Assembly: GCA_965218945.1 (NCBI GenBank)
Contig: OZ244718.1
Span: forward strand, 310,001-374,000
Direction: 5' to 3'
Length of the DNA stretch: 64,000 nucleotides
Source: DAOUJW01 sp965218945
GTDB lineage: Bacteria > Chloroflexota > Dehalococcoidia > Lucifugimonadales > UBA2985
Shown one piece after another: positions 8,561-16,409 of the stretch. The notes beneath the pieces are model-generated. The model saw nothing but the letters and a program-made list of their open reading frames with translations. It was not told the origin of the DNA and did no database searches. A program made the translations under genes and the position numbers. Position 1 is the first letter of the stretch; each line of letters begins with the position of its first letter.

Positions 8561-8833
8561 ATGAACAAGCAGGAGGAGTTCTAGAACCGCGCCCTGGCAA
8601 ATCTCCTTACCGACCGCGGGGTATCGGCGGACTACGAGCAGCGCGGCGGGCGCAAGAAGATGGACGTTGTTGCGGAGGTGGACGGCCTGCGCGTTGTCCT
8701 GGAAGTGGAGACGGGGTTTCACCGCAAGGCGCAGGCCATCAAGGACGCCGACGCCCGCCTCCGTCAGAAGCTGGCAGCGGTGGTATTCGCCGTCTGCGGG
8801 GGAGACAAGGAGGTCACCATGGAGAGCGGTTAG
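8561..8833 (+). pseudogene. Nuclease-like gene fragment with an in-frame stop
   Basis: From ATG at 8561 the frame reads MNKQEEF, then TAG, then continues without interruption to 8833 (NRALANLLTDRGVSADYEQ ... KMDVVAEVDGLRVVLEVET). The D ... EVE-type strand pair resembles a PD-(D/E)XK-like fold of proteins that bind or cut DNA. The premature stop at codon 8 and the short length point to a decayed gene; a later in-frame start cannot be excluded. It lies just after the recombinase, where cargo remnants are expected. Confidence 0.55.
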
Positions 8834-8881
8834 CACCACCGGCCTGATGCGGGCATCCTTCAAACAGAGAGGTGTTGGAAA

Positions 8882-9172
8882 ATGGCGATTACCTGTGTTA
8901 GCGGCCGCTGGGGCCGTGCGCTGTGTATCAACATGGCCTTGGGCATACTGTTGGCGGTGGCCTGCGCCAGCGACAGCAAGGAGGCGGTTATCAGGGAGAC
9001 GCTGGACTGCATGGCCGAGAACGACCCGGTCTTCGAGCAGAGCATGATGATGATGTTCCCCCCTGCCCGGAACCTGGATGATGCTAAGAAACAGTACATC
9101 TACGTGAGCCAAGCTGCCCCACTGGATGACCTGAAGGCGGCTAGGGATGAGGTCTGCGGGGACAGGGGGTAG
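8882..9172 (+). CDS. Small predicted lipoprotein of unknown function
   Basis: A 96-residue protein. Residues 14-29 form a hydrophobic stretch ending in LLAVAC, a lipobox whose cysteine (about residue 28) would be lipidated after export. The mature part is about 70 residues with no recognised motif (ETLDCMAENDPVFEQSM). A possible GAGAGG lies 11 bases before the ATG. It overlaps the region just before the PH-like protein gene, so the two may be cotranscribed. Confidence 0.6.
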   Translation: MAITCVSGRWGRALCINMALGILLAVACASDSKEAVIRETLDCMAENDPVFEQSMMMMFPPARNLDDAKKQYIYVSQAAPLDDLKAARDEVCGDRG

Positions 9173-9221
9173 CGGAGCCACCAAGGTTGCCCTGGCAACA
9201 TTAGCAGTACGGAGGAGATAC

Positions 9222-10604
9222 ATGCCGACACGCGAGAAAATCCGAAGCATCGATGACCAGTGGCAAGCCCTGCAACCGGGCTGGGGCCGGAGGGACTACC
9301 AAGGCGAGCGCAAGATGCTCTACGATCTTCTGGAACCCGGCGAAGATGTCGAGCTACTGCACTCATGCGGCTTTGAGACCAAGAATGTAGTGTGGGGCTC
9401 TCGCCATGACCGGGGGGTCGTGGTCGCTACCGGGCGCCGGGTAATCTTGCTGAACCGGGGCCGGTTGTCCAAGAACCGCTTTGGTCTGACTTACCTGGAA
9501 ATTGACGAAATCACGGAACCGGAACCCGGCAGGGTTAAGCTCAGAGGGTCGGGACATGGCAGTGCTACGGACAGCGAGTCGGGAGCAGTCTTTGAACTGG
9601 ACTTGCAATTTGCGGCCGCTGAGTTCTCCCGGTTTGTAAGAGGCCATCTGCTGAGCGACGAAGAGTCGGTCGCGGCGGCATTTTCCCATGTCCTAGCACT
9701 TGGAGAGCAGGTCCGGCACTGGGCGCATTGCTCAGCAGGACAGGAGACGGTCTTTCATAATCCTGGCAGTGGGGGCGGCCCGGGAGGGGGACGCACTCCG
9801 GAATCTTGGTCTACGTCACGGCATGGCTTGCCGGCGCTCGCTGTGGCCACCGAGCGCCGTATACTGCTCATTACGCTCGCTGTGCACACCAATGTGCTCC
9901 TTCATGCGCGGGCGGAGGAAGTAATCGCAAGCTGCCCCCCCGGGACAATCCTGGCAGTGGAATACACGGAACACACGGAAGGTCAAGAGGTCAGGTTCGT
10001 TGACCAGGGAGGCCAAGTATACGCAGCCCACTTCCGGCGGGAGGCCGACGCCTCGCCTTTCGTCAACATTATGCGGGAACACGCGGCTGCGCCACGGCAG
10101 GTTTCCGGGCAACCCAGGATTCTCGCTGACTGGCGGCTGCTACACCCGATATGGGGCTACCGGGGCAACCACGGAAACGAGCGCAATAAGCTGGGCGAGA
10201 TTCTCGATAACGACGAACACCTTGAGGCCCTGCTCTGGGGCAGGTACCGGCCGCGACGGGAATCGACGGACTCTCACAACGGTGTCATTGCCGCCACCAA
10301 TCGACGGCTCCTGTTCGTGTCCAACAGTTGGGACGACAAGCACGTCTCCCAGTTGCCGCTCCATAGAATAGCTAGTGTATCCCGTGGCGGCGGTGAACTC
10401 CGCATCGACGCTTCACTGGAATACGCCGGGTACCTGATTGACGGTTTGGACGACATGAGCCGCCACGATTCCCAAGAAAAGGGGCAGGTGGAGGTGTTCA
10501 CGGCGCGCCTGCGGAGCCTGGTCGCAGACCCGCCCCACTACACCACTGCCCCAGAATCGCTCTCGGAACCGGACGTTCCGGCAACGGACACGGCGCGGCC
10601 CTAG
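9222..10604 (+). CDS. Protein with repeated bacterial PH-like domains
   Basis: A 460-residue soluble protein. The start at 9222 is preceded by GGAGGAG; a longer frame to 9147 lacks a site. Three similar segments each contain a phrase like GVVVATGRRVILLNRG (about 60-80), LALAVATERRILLITL (about 205-225) and GVIAATNRRLLFVSN (about 360-375). This is the V-A-T-x-R-R-L-L-F pattern of bacterial PH (YvbH/YokE-like) domains. The first and third segments are also preceded by similar W..L.PGWGRRDYQGERK / W.LLHPIWGYRGNHGNERN openings, so the protein arose by internal duplication. The function is unknown. Confidence 0.65.
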   Translation: MPTREKIRSIDDQWQALQPGWGRRDYQGERKMLYDLLEPGEDVELLHSCGFETKNVVWGSRHDRGVVVATGRRVILLNRGRLSKNRFGLTYLEIDEITEPEPGRVKLRGSGHGSATDSESGAVFELDLQFAAAEFSRFVRGHLLSDEESVAAAFSHVLALGEQVRHWAHCSAGQETVFHNPGSGGGPGGGRTPESWSTSRHGLPALAVATERRILLITLAVHTNVLLHARAEEVIASCPPGTILAVEYTEHTEGQEVRFVDQGGQVYAAHFRREADASPFVNIMREHAAAPRQVSGQPRILADWRLLHPIWGYRGNHGNERNKLGEILDNDEHLEALLWGRYRPRRESTDSHNGVIAATNRRLLFVSNSWDDKHVSQLPLHRIASVSRGGGELRIDASLEYAGYLIDGLDDMSRHDSQEKGQVEVFTARLRSLVADPPHYTTAPESLSEPDVPATDTARP

Positions 10605-10623
10605 GAAGCGAAGCGTCAGCGAG

Positions 10624-10866
10624 TTGCCCAACATCGCGGCGCTGGGCGCGGCGGAGCGCGGGCTGCTGGACAGCTGGTTTGACTGGCTGGAAAACGATAC
10701 CCTGCTGCCCTTCCCCAGAATGCACGAGGACCCCGTGCGCCGCCAGATAGACGAGGCGGTGACGCAGGCGTTGGGCCTTGACCCGGAGTGGGTTGCCACC
10801 ATACGGCGGGAGCTGGCGCGGGAACCTTCGGTCACGGACAGGAGCGTTCTGGAAGACCAGGGCTGA
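10624..10866 (+). pseudogene. C-terminal fragment resembling an N6-adenine DNA methylase
   Basis: An 80-codon frame with a TTG first codon and no clear ribosome binding site. It ends in DPVRRQIDEAVTQALGLD followed by WVATIRRELAREPSV. From memory, this is the tail seen on large N6 DNA methylases of the type at 1-1502, so it is probably a stranded C-terminus left by deletion. It could be a real small protein, but an 80-residue product with this composition and no start signal is doubtful. Confidence 0.45.
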
Positions 10867-10908
10867 ACGGCGGGCAGGGCGAAACTGTGGTATAGTCTTA
10901 GACAGGTC

Positions 10909-12144
10909 ATGCTTATCCCCAATCTGGCGCGAGTCGTTTCGTCCCTGGTCGCGCCAATCTTCCTAGTCATTGTTACGGCGGCGTGTTCTGACGCCGCCAG
11001 TGAATCGCCGGAAGCTCCCTCTCTGGTAACCGCCGCACCCACCGCTACTCTCGCCCCGCTTCCATCGCCACATCCCACACGCATCCCGGCTTCTTCACCT
11101 CAGCCGTCTCCCGATCCGGTAGCCACAGCCACAGCTACGGCCCTTCCGGCCACCGCGACCCCTGTACCGGAAGATACGGTGCGGTTGCCTCACGACGAGG
11201 GCGTCCATCTATCGGGCCTGGAGTGGTGGTACTTCAACGGCCACCTGGCAACGGAGAACGGACAGGAGTTCAGCTATCATTTTGTCACCTTCCAGTCTGT
11301 GCTGCCCTCCGGCCTGGCGCCCCGGTTGGCACAGCTGAGTTGGGCCGACCACGTCAACGGACTGCACCTGACCGAGGAAAAGCCTGACGTGTCCCTTCTA
11401 GAGCCGTCGTCGGGTGAGTTCGACTTGCCCATAGCCGGTTGGAGGATGAGCGGCAACGGCGAGGTCTATCATCTCAACTTCGGGACTGGGGACTATACGG
11501 TAGAGCTTGAAGCAGTTTCGCAAAAGCCCGCCGCGCTCCATCACGGCACAGGGTTGGTGGACTTGGGCATAGCGGGCAAGACTTACTACTACTCGCGCAC
11601 TCGCCTGGAAACCTCCGGCACGATGTCCGTTTCCGGCGCCTCTCGCCCAGTCACGGGAGTATCCTGGATGGACCACCAGTGGGGTGACTTTACCACCAGT
11701 GACATCGGTTGGGACTGGCTCAGCCTTAATTTGGACGATGGCTCCGACCTCACGGTCTCGGTGGTATGGCAGCGGGACGGGCACAAGCCTATCAGCGCCT
11801 ATGGCACCTACATCCCGACCGACTCCGCTCCGCTGCATCTGCCCGGCGACGACATCTCCCTGGACTCCACTGGGACTTGGACTAGCTCCGTCACTGGGGC
11901 AGTGTACCCTATGAACTGGAATCTGCGAGTCGACTCACTGGAGCTAGACCTGACGCTGACTCCCTCGATGGAGGAGGCCGAATTCGCCCTGAGCGCTTTC
12001 ATCCCCATGGTCTATTGGGAAGGGTCAGTCACGGCGATGGGGACCAAGAATGGAGCGCCCGTAGCGGGTCAGGGTTTCGTGGAAATGGTGGGCTATGCCC
12101 CCACAGCGCCCGAGGTTCAACCAACCCCGTCAGTCCAACCCTGA
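10909..12144 (+). CDS. Lipocalin-like AttH/CrtC-family lipoprotein
   Basis: A 411-residue protein. The signal peptide ends in a lipobox (IVTAAC, Cys26), followed by a Pro/Thr/Ser/Ala-rich linker to about residue 88. The conserved domain opens with GLEWWYFNGHL (about 104-112) and contains VSWMDHQWGDF (about 252-260), the two hallmarks of the AttH/CrtC (hydroxyneurosporene-synthase-like, lipocalin-type) family. CrtC members hydrate carotenoid double bonds; many homologues, including exported ones like this, have unknown substrates. Lipid anchoring suggests action at the outer face of the membrane. No carotenoid genes are nearby, so I do not assign the CrtC reaction. Confidence 0.8.
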   Translation: MLIPNLARVVSSLVAPIFLVIVTAACSDAASESPEAPSLVTAAPTATLAPLPSPHPTRIPASSPQPSPDPVATATATALPATATPVPEDTVRLPHDEGVHLSGLEWWYFNGHLATENGQEFSYHFVTFQSVLPSGLAPRLAQLSWADHVNGLHLTEEKPDVSLLEPSSGEFDLPIAGWRMSGNGEVYHLNFGTGDYTVELEAVSQKPAALHHGTGLVDLGIAGKTYYYSRTRLETSGTMSVSGASRPVTGVSWMDHQWGDFTTSDIGWDWLSLNLDDGSDLTVSVVWQRDGHKPISAYGTYIPTDSAPLHLPGDDISLDSTGTWTSSVTGAVYPMNWNLRVDSLELDLTLTPSMEEAEFALSAFIPMVYWEGSVTAMGTKNGAPVAGQGFVEMVGYAPTAPEVQPTPSVQP

Positions 12145-12160
12145 CCGCTCCCATTCGCAC

Positions 12161-12568
12161 TCATGCCTGGCCTGCTTCCACCAGGGATGCGCCATCTACA
12201 CGAGCAAGCCTGCGGTCGAAGGTGTAGAGGGGTCCCGCGTCCATGCGTTCGGCTGCTGCGAGAATCATCAGGTCTGAGAAGTCAGCGCCGGTCTGCCGAT
12301 AGCGAATGGCGGCACGGGCCACGTCCTCCGCCTCCTCGATGACTATGCCGTCCGTAGCCGCTAGCTCCACAATCACATCCGCAATCTGTGCGCGCGTAAA
12401 CTTGTAGGCCCTCTCCAGTACCCAGACCACCTCGATTGCAACTTCACGACAGATGAAGCCCGGACGCTCAGACGTGATCCCCTCAAGCAGCAACCGGGCC
12501 GCTTCAGCCTGTTCTGCGTCGTCACGCACCAGATAGCGGATCAGGACGTTGGTGTCAATGGCTATCAC
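12161..12568 (-). CDS. vapC: PIN-domain toxin, VapC family
   Basis: A 135-residue protein beginning MIAIDTNVLIRYLV, the first acidic strand of PIN ribonucleases (D5). GADFSDLMILAAAE supplies the later metal-binding aspartates, and LYTFDRRLARV the end of the fold. VapC toxins cut tRNA or other RNA and are held in check by a bound antitoxin (family knowledge). The start overlaps the antitoxin stop by four bases (ATGA, 12565-12568), the standard coupled arrangement. Confidence 0.9.
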   Translation of the reverse strand: MIAIDTNVLIRYLVRDDAEQAEAARLLLEGITSERPGFICREVAIEVVWVLERAYKFTRAQIADVIVELAATDGIVIEEAEDVARAAIRYRQTGADFSDLMILAAAERMDAGPLYTFDRRLARVDGASLVEAGQA

Positions 12569-12798
12569 GCCCCGGTAGCTCTGTCCGTGATGGCGCGTTC
12601 CATGTCCTCCAGCGTGGCGGTTGGACCGTCGTATTGGAGTGCGCCGTACAGCCGGTTGATGGGGCGCACGGGCAGAATCCGGACCTCGCTGCCCTCTATT
12701 ACGTACCGTATCCGGTCCCCGGCCTGTATGGACAGCGCTTCCCGGACGGCCTTGGGCAGCGTGGTCTGACCCTTCGCAGTTATACCCGATTCAATCAT
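12565..12798 (-). CDS. vapB: AbrB/SpoVT-type antitoxin, VapB family
   Basis: A 77-residue protein with the swapped-hairpin DNA-binding core near the N-terminus: SGITAKGQTTLPKAVREAL ... AGDRIRYVIEGSEV (about 4-42). The C-terminal third (LEDMERAITDRATGA) would wrap the PIN toxin. It directly precedes vapC with a four-base overlap. Such antitoxins usually repress their own operon by binding the promoter, here in the DNA right of 12798. Confidence 0.9.
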   Translation of the reverse strand: MIESGITAKGQTTLPKAVREALSIQAGDRIRYVIEGSEVRILPVRPINRLYGALQYDGPTATLEDMERAITDRATGA

Positions 12799-13252
12799 GG
12801 AGTCACCGTCCCCGCATTGCTACATCGATTGCTGCATTACATTATGGCATGGAGCAATACTTATGGCAATGCTGAAAGGAGGCGACCGATCTTGTAATCC
12901 AGACGGTGCGCGTCCCCACTCCTCAGCTTGGTGTCACTTCAACCGGGGCCAACATGGCAAGGGACGCTATACAGCGTCCCTCGGTACAGGTAGCAGGGAT
13001 ACCCTGGTAGAAACCGACGTTCTGGCTAGCTGCAAGCTCGTCTACGACGAAGCCAGTTGAGGATTCACTTCAGGTTTTCCCACATAAGTCCTCCTCGTCT
13101 CACTGACTGAGCAACCGCCTCCCACTACCCCGTGCTCGGCAGCACCACCTCAGCGATGCCCTGGATGGGTCGCTCGCCCTTCTGGTTCTCGATGAAGGCG
13201 TCCAGAAACCTTGCCTGCCATAGCCGTCGGACGTATCCGCACGGCTAGCAAC
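12799..13252. other. Intergenic stretch holding a direct-repeat copy and a truncated MaoC 3' end
   Basis: No intact gene. 12799-12955 should contain the vapBC promoter region. 12956-13205 is copy 1 of the 250-bp repeat, whose last 81 bp (13125-13205) correspond to the final codons of the MaoC-type gene at 14502-14930. The match stops abruptly at 13205, and I see nothing in 13206-13252. Confidence 0.7.
12956..13205. repeat. 250-bp direct repeat, copy 1 (partner 14333-14582)
   Basis: The two copies are offset by exactly 1377 bp with no gaps. From 12990 onward only about six bases differ. The first part is a hairpin, GGGACGC/GCGTCCC here and GGGAGGC/GCCTCCC in the partner, so one base pair changed on both sides and pairing is kept. 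It probably served as a terminator for the minus-strand MaoC operon or its right-hand neighbour. The right end is a truncated copy of a MaoC gene 3' end. Confidence 0.9.
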
Positions 13253-13903
13253 TCAGGCTGGGACCTTGGCCATTCTCCGAACGCTCTTGACTAGGTCCTT
13301 TACCAGCTTATCACTAAGGTTGTTGAGGCTGAACCCGTGGACAATGGCATTCCTGTATCTCATCATGACGGTCAGTTTATTGTACTCGTCCCTTGAGATC
13401 ACACCTTGCGAGACGGCTTGGTTCAGGACGTAACTCGCCGTTGAGATACCCTTGGTGGAGACTCCCTGTGACGCGTTCTTCTCTCTAATCGCGGCCTCAC
13501 AGGCTGACCAGGCAAGCAGGAAGGCAGCCTCAGGAAGATCCGACTCAAGAGCCCTCTCGGCCTTTTCTATTTGCTCCACTATGCCTACGCTACTAAGAGG
13601 CTGCGCGTCCTCGGGCGAATCCAGCTTCTCCGGTTCAGCCACCAGAATCAGATCGAAGCTCCACCCCGGCTTGGATCGGATGACTTGTGCAAACTCCTTT
13701 ATCTTTGGGTTTGCAGCCAGCGAGGACCGAGCCTTCACTTCAACTACTATTGTCTCGTCGCCCTTCCGGACAACCAAATCAGGGCTGAAGTCGGGCAAGA
13801 AGTCCAACTGAGGTTCTCGCAATACCTCGTAGCCCTTCCTGCGATACTCTTCTGCCGTCTGGTCGGCAAGAAGACCTTCGCGGATTGCTGCGTCTTCTAT
13901 CAA
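13253..13903 (-). CDS. PD-(D/E)XK nuclease fused to a HEPN-like domain
   Basis: A 216-residue protein. Residues 35-60 read DFLPDFSPDLVVRKG ... IVVEVKA, a PD-(D/E)XK core (P41-D42, E55, K57). After a linker, residues 120-205 are helical and contain MMRYRNAIVHGF; R184 and H189 form the R-x4-H motif of HEPN ribonuclease or nucleotidyl-modifying domains. HEPN proteins are common as toxins and in defence systems (family knowledge); the combination with a DNA nuclease-like domain suggests a defence or abortive-infection role (inference). It is flanked by the 250-bp repeats together with a RusA-like gene. The start is chosen as the first ATG; the ribosome binding site is weak. Confidence 0.75.
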   Translation of the reverse strand: MIEDAAIREGLLADQTAEEYRRKGYEVLREPQLDFLPDFSPDLVVRKGDETIVVEVKARSSLAANPKIKEFAQVIRSKPGWSFDLILVAEPEKLDSPEDAQPLSSVGIVEQIEKAERALESDLPEAAFLLAWSACEAAIREKNASQGVSTKGISTASYVLNQAVSQGVISRDEYNKLTVMMRYRNAIVHGFSLNNLSDKLVKDLVKSVRRMAKVPA

Positions 13904-14001
13904 AATGTCACCTCCCCGCTCTGTGCCTCAGACACAGATATGTGGAGAAATTGTCCGGGCCTATCTAAAGATTCTTGTAAAATAGGCGAGGCGTTCAGTA
14001 C

Positions 14002-14304
14002 CTACATATCTCTATTCCGTTCTCTCTTGCGGCAAATCAAATCAGTTATCTGGGAGTCGTCATTGTAGACCAATCCCTTCAAAGCGTCCAGAATCGGCTT
14101 TGGAATGTTATCAAGATCAAGGTCCACATTCTCGAAGAAGTAGGTTATCGTCACCTCTATTTCTCCGGTAAAGAGTGACTCCCTATCCCAATACTGCTTG
14201 GCAGCGACTTGAACGTCCTGCGTCCATCTTCTCACTCGCCGCCTTCGGCGCGCCTGCTGAGAGACAGGCGGGCCTTTAACGGTGAACTCAAATGGTATGG
14301 GCAT
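14002..14304 (-). CDS. RusA-like Holliday-junction resolvase
   Basis: About 100 residues from the ATG at 14304; an upstream extension to 14361 is possible but runs into the repeat hairpin, and neither start has a clear ribosome binding site. VDLDLDNIPKPILDALKG ... NDDSQITDL contains the three metal-binding aspartates (D63, D65, D83) at the spacing known for RusA (70, 72, 91 in E. coli). RusA cuts four-way DNA junctions and is typically phage-derived. The C-terminus (RKRERNRDM) is short compared with many members, so slight truncation is possible. It shares a strand with the PD-(D/E)XK-HEPN gene and both lie between the direct repeats. Confidence 0.8.
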   Translation of the reverse strand: MPIPFEFTVKGPPVSQQARRRRRVRRWTQDVQVAAKQYWDRESLFTGEIEVTITYFFENVDLDLDNIPKPILDALKGLVYNDDSQITDLICRKRERNRDM

Positions 14305-14332
14305 TTTTGCGCATACTGATACACCGCGTCCT

Positions 14333-14582
14333 GGCAAGGGAGGCAATCCCGCCTCCCTCAATCCAAGTAGCAGGGATACCCTGGTAGAAACCGACGTTCA
14401 GGCTAGCTGCAAGCTCGTCTACGACGGAGCCAGTTGAGGATTCACTTCAGGTTTTCCCACATAAGTCCTCCTCATCTCACTGACTGAGCAACCGCCTTCC
14501 ACTACCCCGTGCTTGGCAGCACCACCTCAGCGATGCCTTGGATGGGTCGCTCGCCCTTCTGGTTCTCGATGAAGGCGTCCAG
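14333..14582. repeat. 250-bp direct repeat, copy 2 (partner 12956-13205)
   Basis: This copy is continuous with an intact gene: its right 81 bp are the 3' end of the MaoC-type gene at 14502-14930, and its left end has the hairpin GGGAGGC/GCCTCCC (about 14338-14358). It is therefore probably the original, and copy 1 the duplicate created when the 1.1-kb nuclease/RusA segment arrived or when the region was tandemly duplicated and then replaced. Confidence 0.9.
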
Positions 14583-14930
14583 CGTGACCACGTTCTGCCC
14601 GTCAACCTCCTGCATGTCCGTGACCACGGCCTTGCACTCCAGCCTGTCGCCCGGCTCCACCATCCTGCGGAAGTTGACCTCCAGCTTCGCGAGCTTGCCA
14701 TCCATTCCCGCCCAGTCCGTGAGGAGCTGCGACAGGAAGGACATGCTCATGTTGCCCGGGACAATAATGCCTCGAAGGCCCTCGCCCTGGGCTGCCTCTT
14801 CGCTGGTGAACCGGCCCATCCGTATCTCGGACAGGGAAACGTAGTCCCGTATCTGCTCGCGGGTGGGCTCCTTTACCAGCGGGCCCACCTCGTCTCCCAG
14901 CTCTACCTCTTCGTAGTGTTTCTGGCTCAT
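14502..14930 (-). CDS. MaoC-like hotdog hydratase, C-terminal-type subunit (pair 1)
   Basis: A 142-residue single hotdog domain. FTSEEAAQGEGLRGIIVPG and NFRRMVEPGDRLECKAVV are the family phrases for the substrate loop and the hotdog sheet. With the partner encoded immediately upstream (stop/start overlap ATGA at 14927-14930) it should form a two-chain MaoC enzyme, as in HadAB-type or (R)-specific enoyl-CoA hydratases, adding water across a CoA-bound double bond. Substrate unknown; the CoA-transferases and acyl-CoA synthetase on the same strand suggest a CoA-ester degradation route. The last 27 codons are duplicated at 13125-13205. Confidence 0.85.
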   Translation of the reverse strand: MSQKHYEEVELGDEVGPLVKEPTREQIRDYVSLSEIRMGRFTSEEAAQGEGLRGIIVPGNMSMSFLSQLLTDWAGMDGKLAKLEVNFRRMVEPGDRLECKAVVTDMQEVDGQNVVTLDAFIENQKGERPIQGIAEVVLPSTG

Positions 14931-15400
14931 TGATTCATGTCCCTTCGCACGTTGGAGCTCTCCACCATCATCACGTCTCGGCCGTCCTGGTTGGTGTAGG
15001 TGGTTCGACGCACTGTGAACACCATCGTCCCCGTCCGTCCGGTCTTGGCGTAGACGTTGGAGACCTGGGTCTTGGCGGAGATGGTGTCCCCCACCTTCAT
15101 CGACTCGTAGAACTCGCAGTGTTGCGAGGCGTTGAATCCGGTTGTGCCGAACTTGACCTCGGCGTCCGGCGCCGACTCCAGCCGTATGGAGGTGTAGTAG
15201 GCGGGCGGAGCGATGAGCGTCCCGTAGGAACTCTTCGCGGCGAACTCCTTGTCCAGGTACATCGGATTGGTCTCGCCGATGGCGTTGGCGAAGCCGACGA
15301 CCTGCTCCTCAGTCACCTCGTGGCTCCCCACGGGGTAGTCGACGCCCACGATGTCGCGGTTGTACTCAATGGTGTCCATGATGTCATCTGCGTCCGGCAT
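14927..15400 (-). CDS. MaoC-like dehydratase, N-terminal (FAS1-like) subunit (pair 1)
   Basis: A 157-residue protein with VDYPVGSHEVTEEQVVGFANAIGETNPMYLD near residues 20-50, the opening of FAS1-like MaoC N-terminal domains, then LIAPPAYY and CEFYESMKVGDTISAKTQV. The ATG at 15400 follows AAGGAGGAGACCT. It overlaps the next gene by four bases and is a close paralogue of 15887-16357, so the two-gene unit was tandemly duplicated. In two-chain MaoC enzymes this subunit stabilises the complex and shapes the acyl pocket (family knowledge). Confidence 0.85.
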   Translation of the reverse strand: MPDADDIMDTIEYNRDIVGVDYPVGSHEVTEEQVVGFANAIGETNPMYLDKEFAAKSSYGTLIAPPAYYTSIRLESAPDAEVKFGTTGFNASQHCEFYESMKVGDTISAKTQVSNVYAKTGRTGTMVFTVRRTTYTNQDGRDVMMVESSNVRRDMNQ

Positions 15401-15461
15401 TAGGTCTCCTCCTTAGATATTTTTATAGCTGCGTTTCGTGAAGGGGCGCGGCGATTACCTC

Positions 15462-15890
15462 CTACGCCTTGTTGGGCAGCAGCACCAGCGCCGTACCCTG
15501 GATGGCCCTCTCCCCCTTCTGGGTCTCGATGTAAACGTCCATTATCACGCGGTTCTCGTTGTCCTCCGTCTCAGTGTCCGTGACAAGGCCGATGCAGTTG
15601 AGGGTGTCACCCGGCTGCACGTACCGCCGGAAGTCGCACTCCATCCGCTTCAGCTTGCCTTCCGACCCGGCCCACTCCGTGAGGACCTGGGCCAGCAACG
15701 CCATGCTCATGTTGCCCGGCAGAATGACGCCGGAGAAGCCCTCCTTTTGGGCGGCCTCGTCGCTGGTGAACCGGCCCGTCTGCGAACCCCACACCGTGGT
15801 GAAGGCGTCCAACTGCTCCCTGGTCGGCATCTTGACCACAGGGCCGACCTCGTACCCCGGCTCCACGTCTTCAAAGTAGACCTGGCTCAT
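15462..15890 (-). CDS. MaoC-like hotdog hydratase, C-terminal-type subunit (pair 2)
   Basis: A 142-residue paralogue of 14502-14930, collinear along its length (FTSDEAAQKEGFSGVILPG, DFRRYVQPGDTLNCIGLV). It overlaps its upstream partner by four bases, as in pair 1. The divergence in the middle of the protein suggests the two pairs act on different acyl-CoA substrates. About 60 bp separate its stop from pair 1, so all four genes may form one operon. Confidence 0.85.
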   Translation of the reverse strand: MSQVYFEDVEPGYEVGPVVKMPTREQLDAFTTVWGSQTGRFTSDEAAQKEGFSGVILPGNMSMALLAQVLTEWAGSEGKLKRMECDFRRYVQPGDTLNCIGLVTDTETEDNENRVIMDVYIETQKGERAIQGTALVLLPNKA

Positions 15891-16357
15891 TGGCTCAGGT
15901 CCCTTAGAACGTTGATCCGGTCCATAACTATGTTCTTCTCCCCGTCCTGGTTGGTGAAGGTTGTGCGTCTGACCGTGAACACCATTGTCCCGGTGCGACC
16001 CGTCTTGGCGTACACATCCGCAATCTGGGTCTGGGCGGAGATGACGTCGCCGACCTTGATGGGCTCAAAGAACTCAACGTGCTGGCCGCCGTCGAAACCG
16101 GAGGTGCCAAACTTCACCTTGGGGTCCGGGCCCGACTGTAGGCTGAACATGTTGTAGAAGAGAGGCGGCGCGATGATCGCCCCGTAGGGGCCTGACTTGG
16201 CGGCCTCCTCGTCAAGGTAGAGTGGGTTGGTCTCGCCCAGCGCCTGCGCGTAGGCGACGACCTGCTCCTTAGTCACCTGGTGCGTGCCCACGTCATAGTC
16301 GACTCCCAGGACACTCCTGTCGAAATCGATGGTGTCCGTCAGATTCTGTTCCGCCAT
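15887..16357 (-). CDS. MaoC-like dehydratase, N-terminal (FAS1-like) subunit (pair 2)
   Basis: A 156-residue protein starting MAEQNLTDTIDF. The start at 16357 sits 5 bases after GGAGGTG; the GTG two codons earlier lies within that site and is rejected. It contains VDYDVGTHQVTKEQVVAYAQALGETNPLYLD split across residues 20-50 and LIAPP-type IIAPPLFY, as in pair 1. It would pair with the hotdog subunit encoded next. First gene of the likely four-gene hydratase operon. Confidence 0.85.
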   Translation of the reverse strand: MAEQNLTDTIDFDRSVLGVDYDVGTHQVTKEQVVAYAQALGETNPLYLDEEAAKSGPYGAIIAPPLFYNMFSLQSGPDPKVKFGTSGFDGGQHVEFFEPIKVGDVISAQTQIADVYAKTGRTGTMVFTVRRTTFTNQDGEKNIVMDRINVLRDLSQ

Positions 16358-16409
16358 AATCACCTCCTGATGTGGCTAACGACCGGTTAACGATGTGGCT
16401 CAATCGCCG

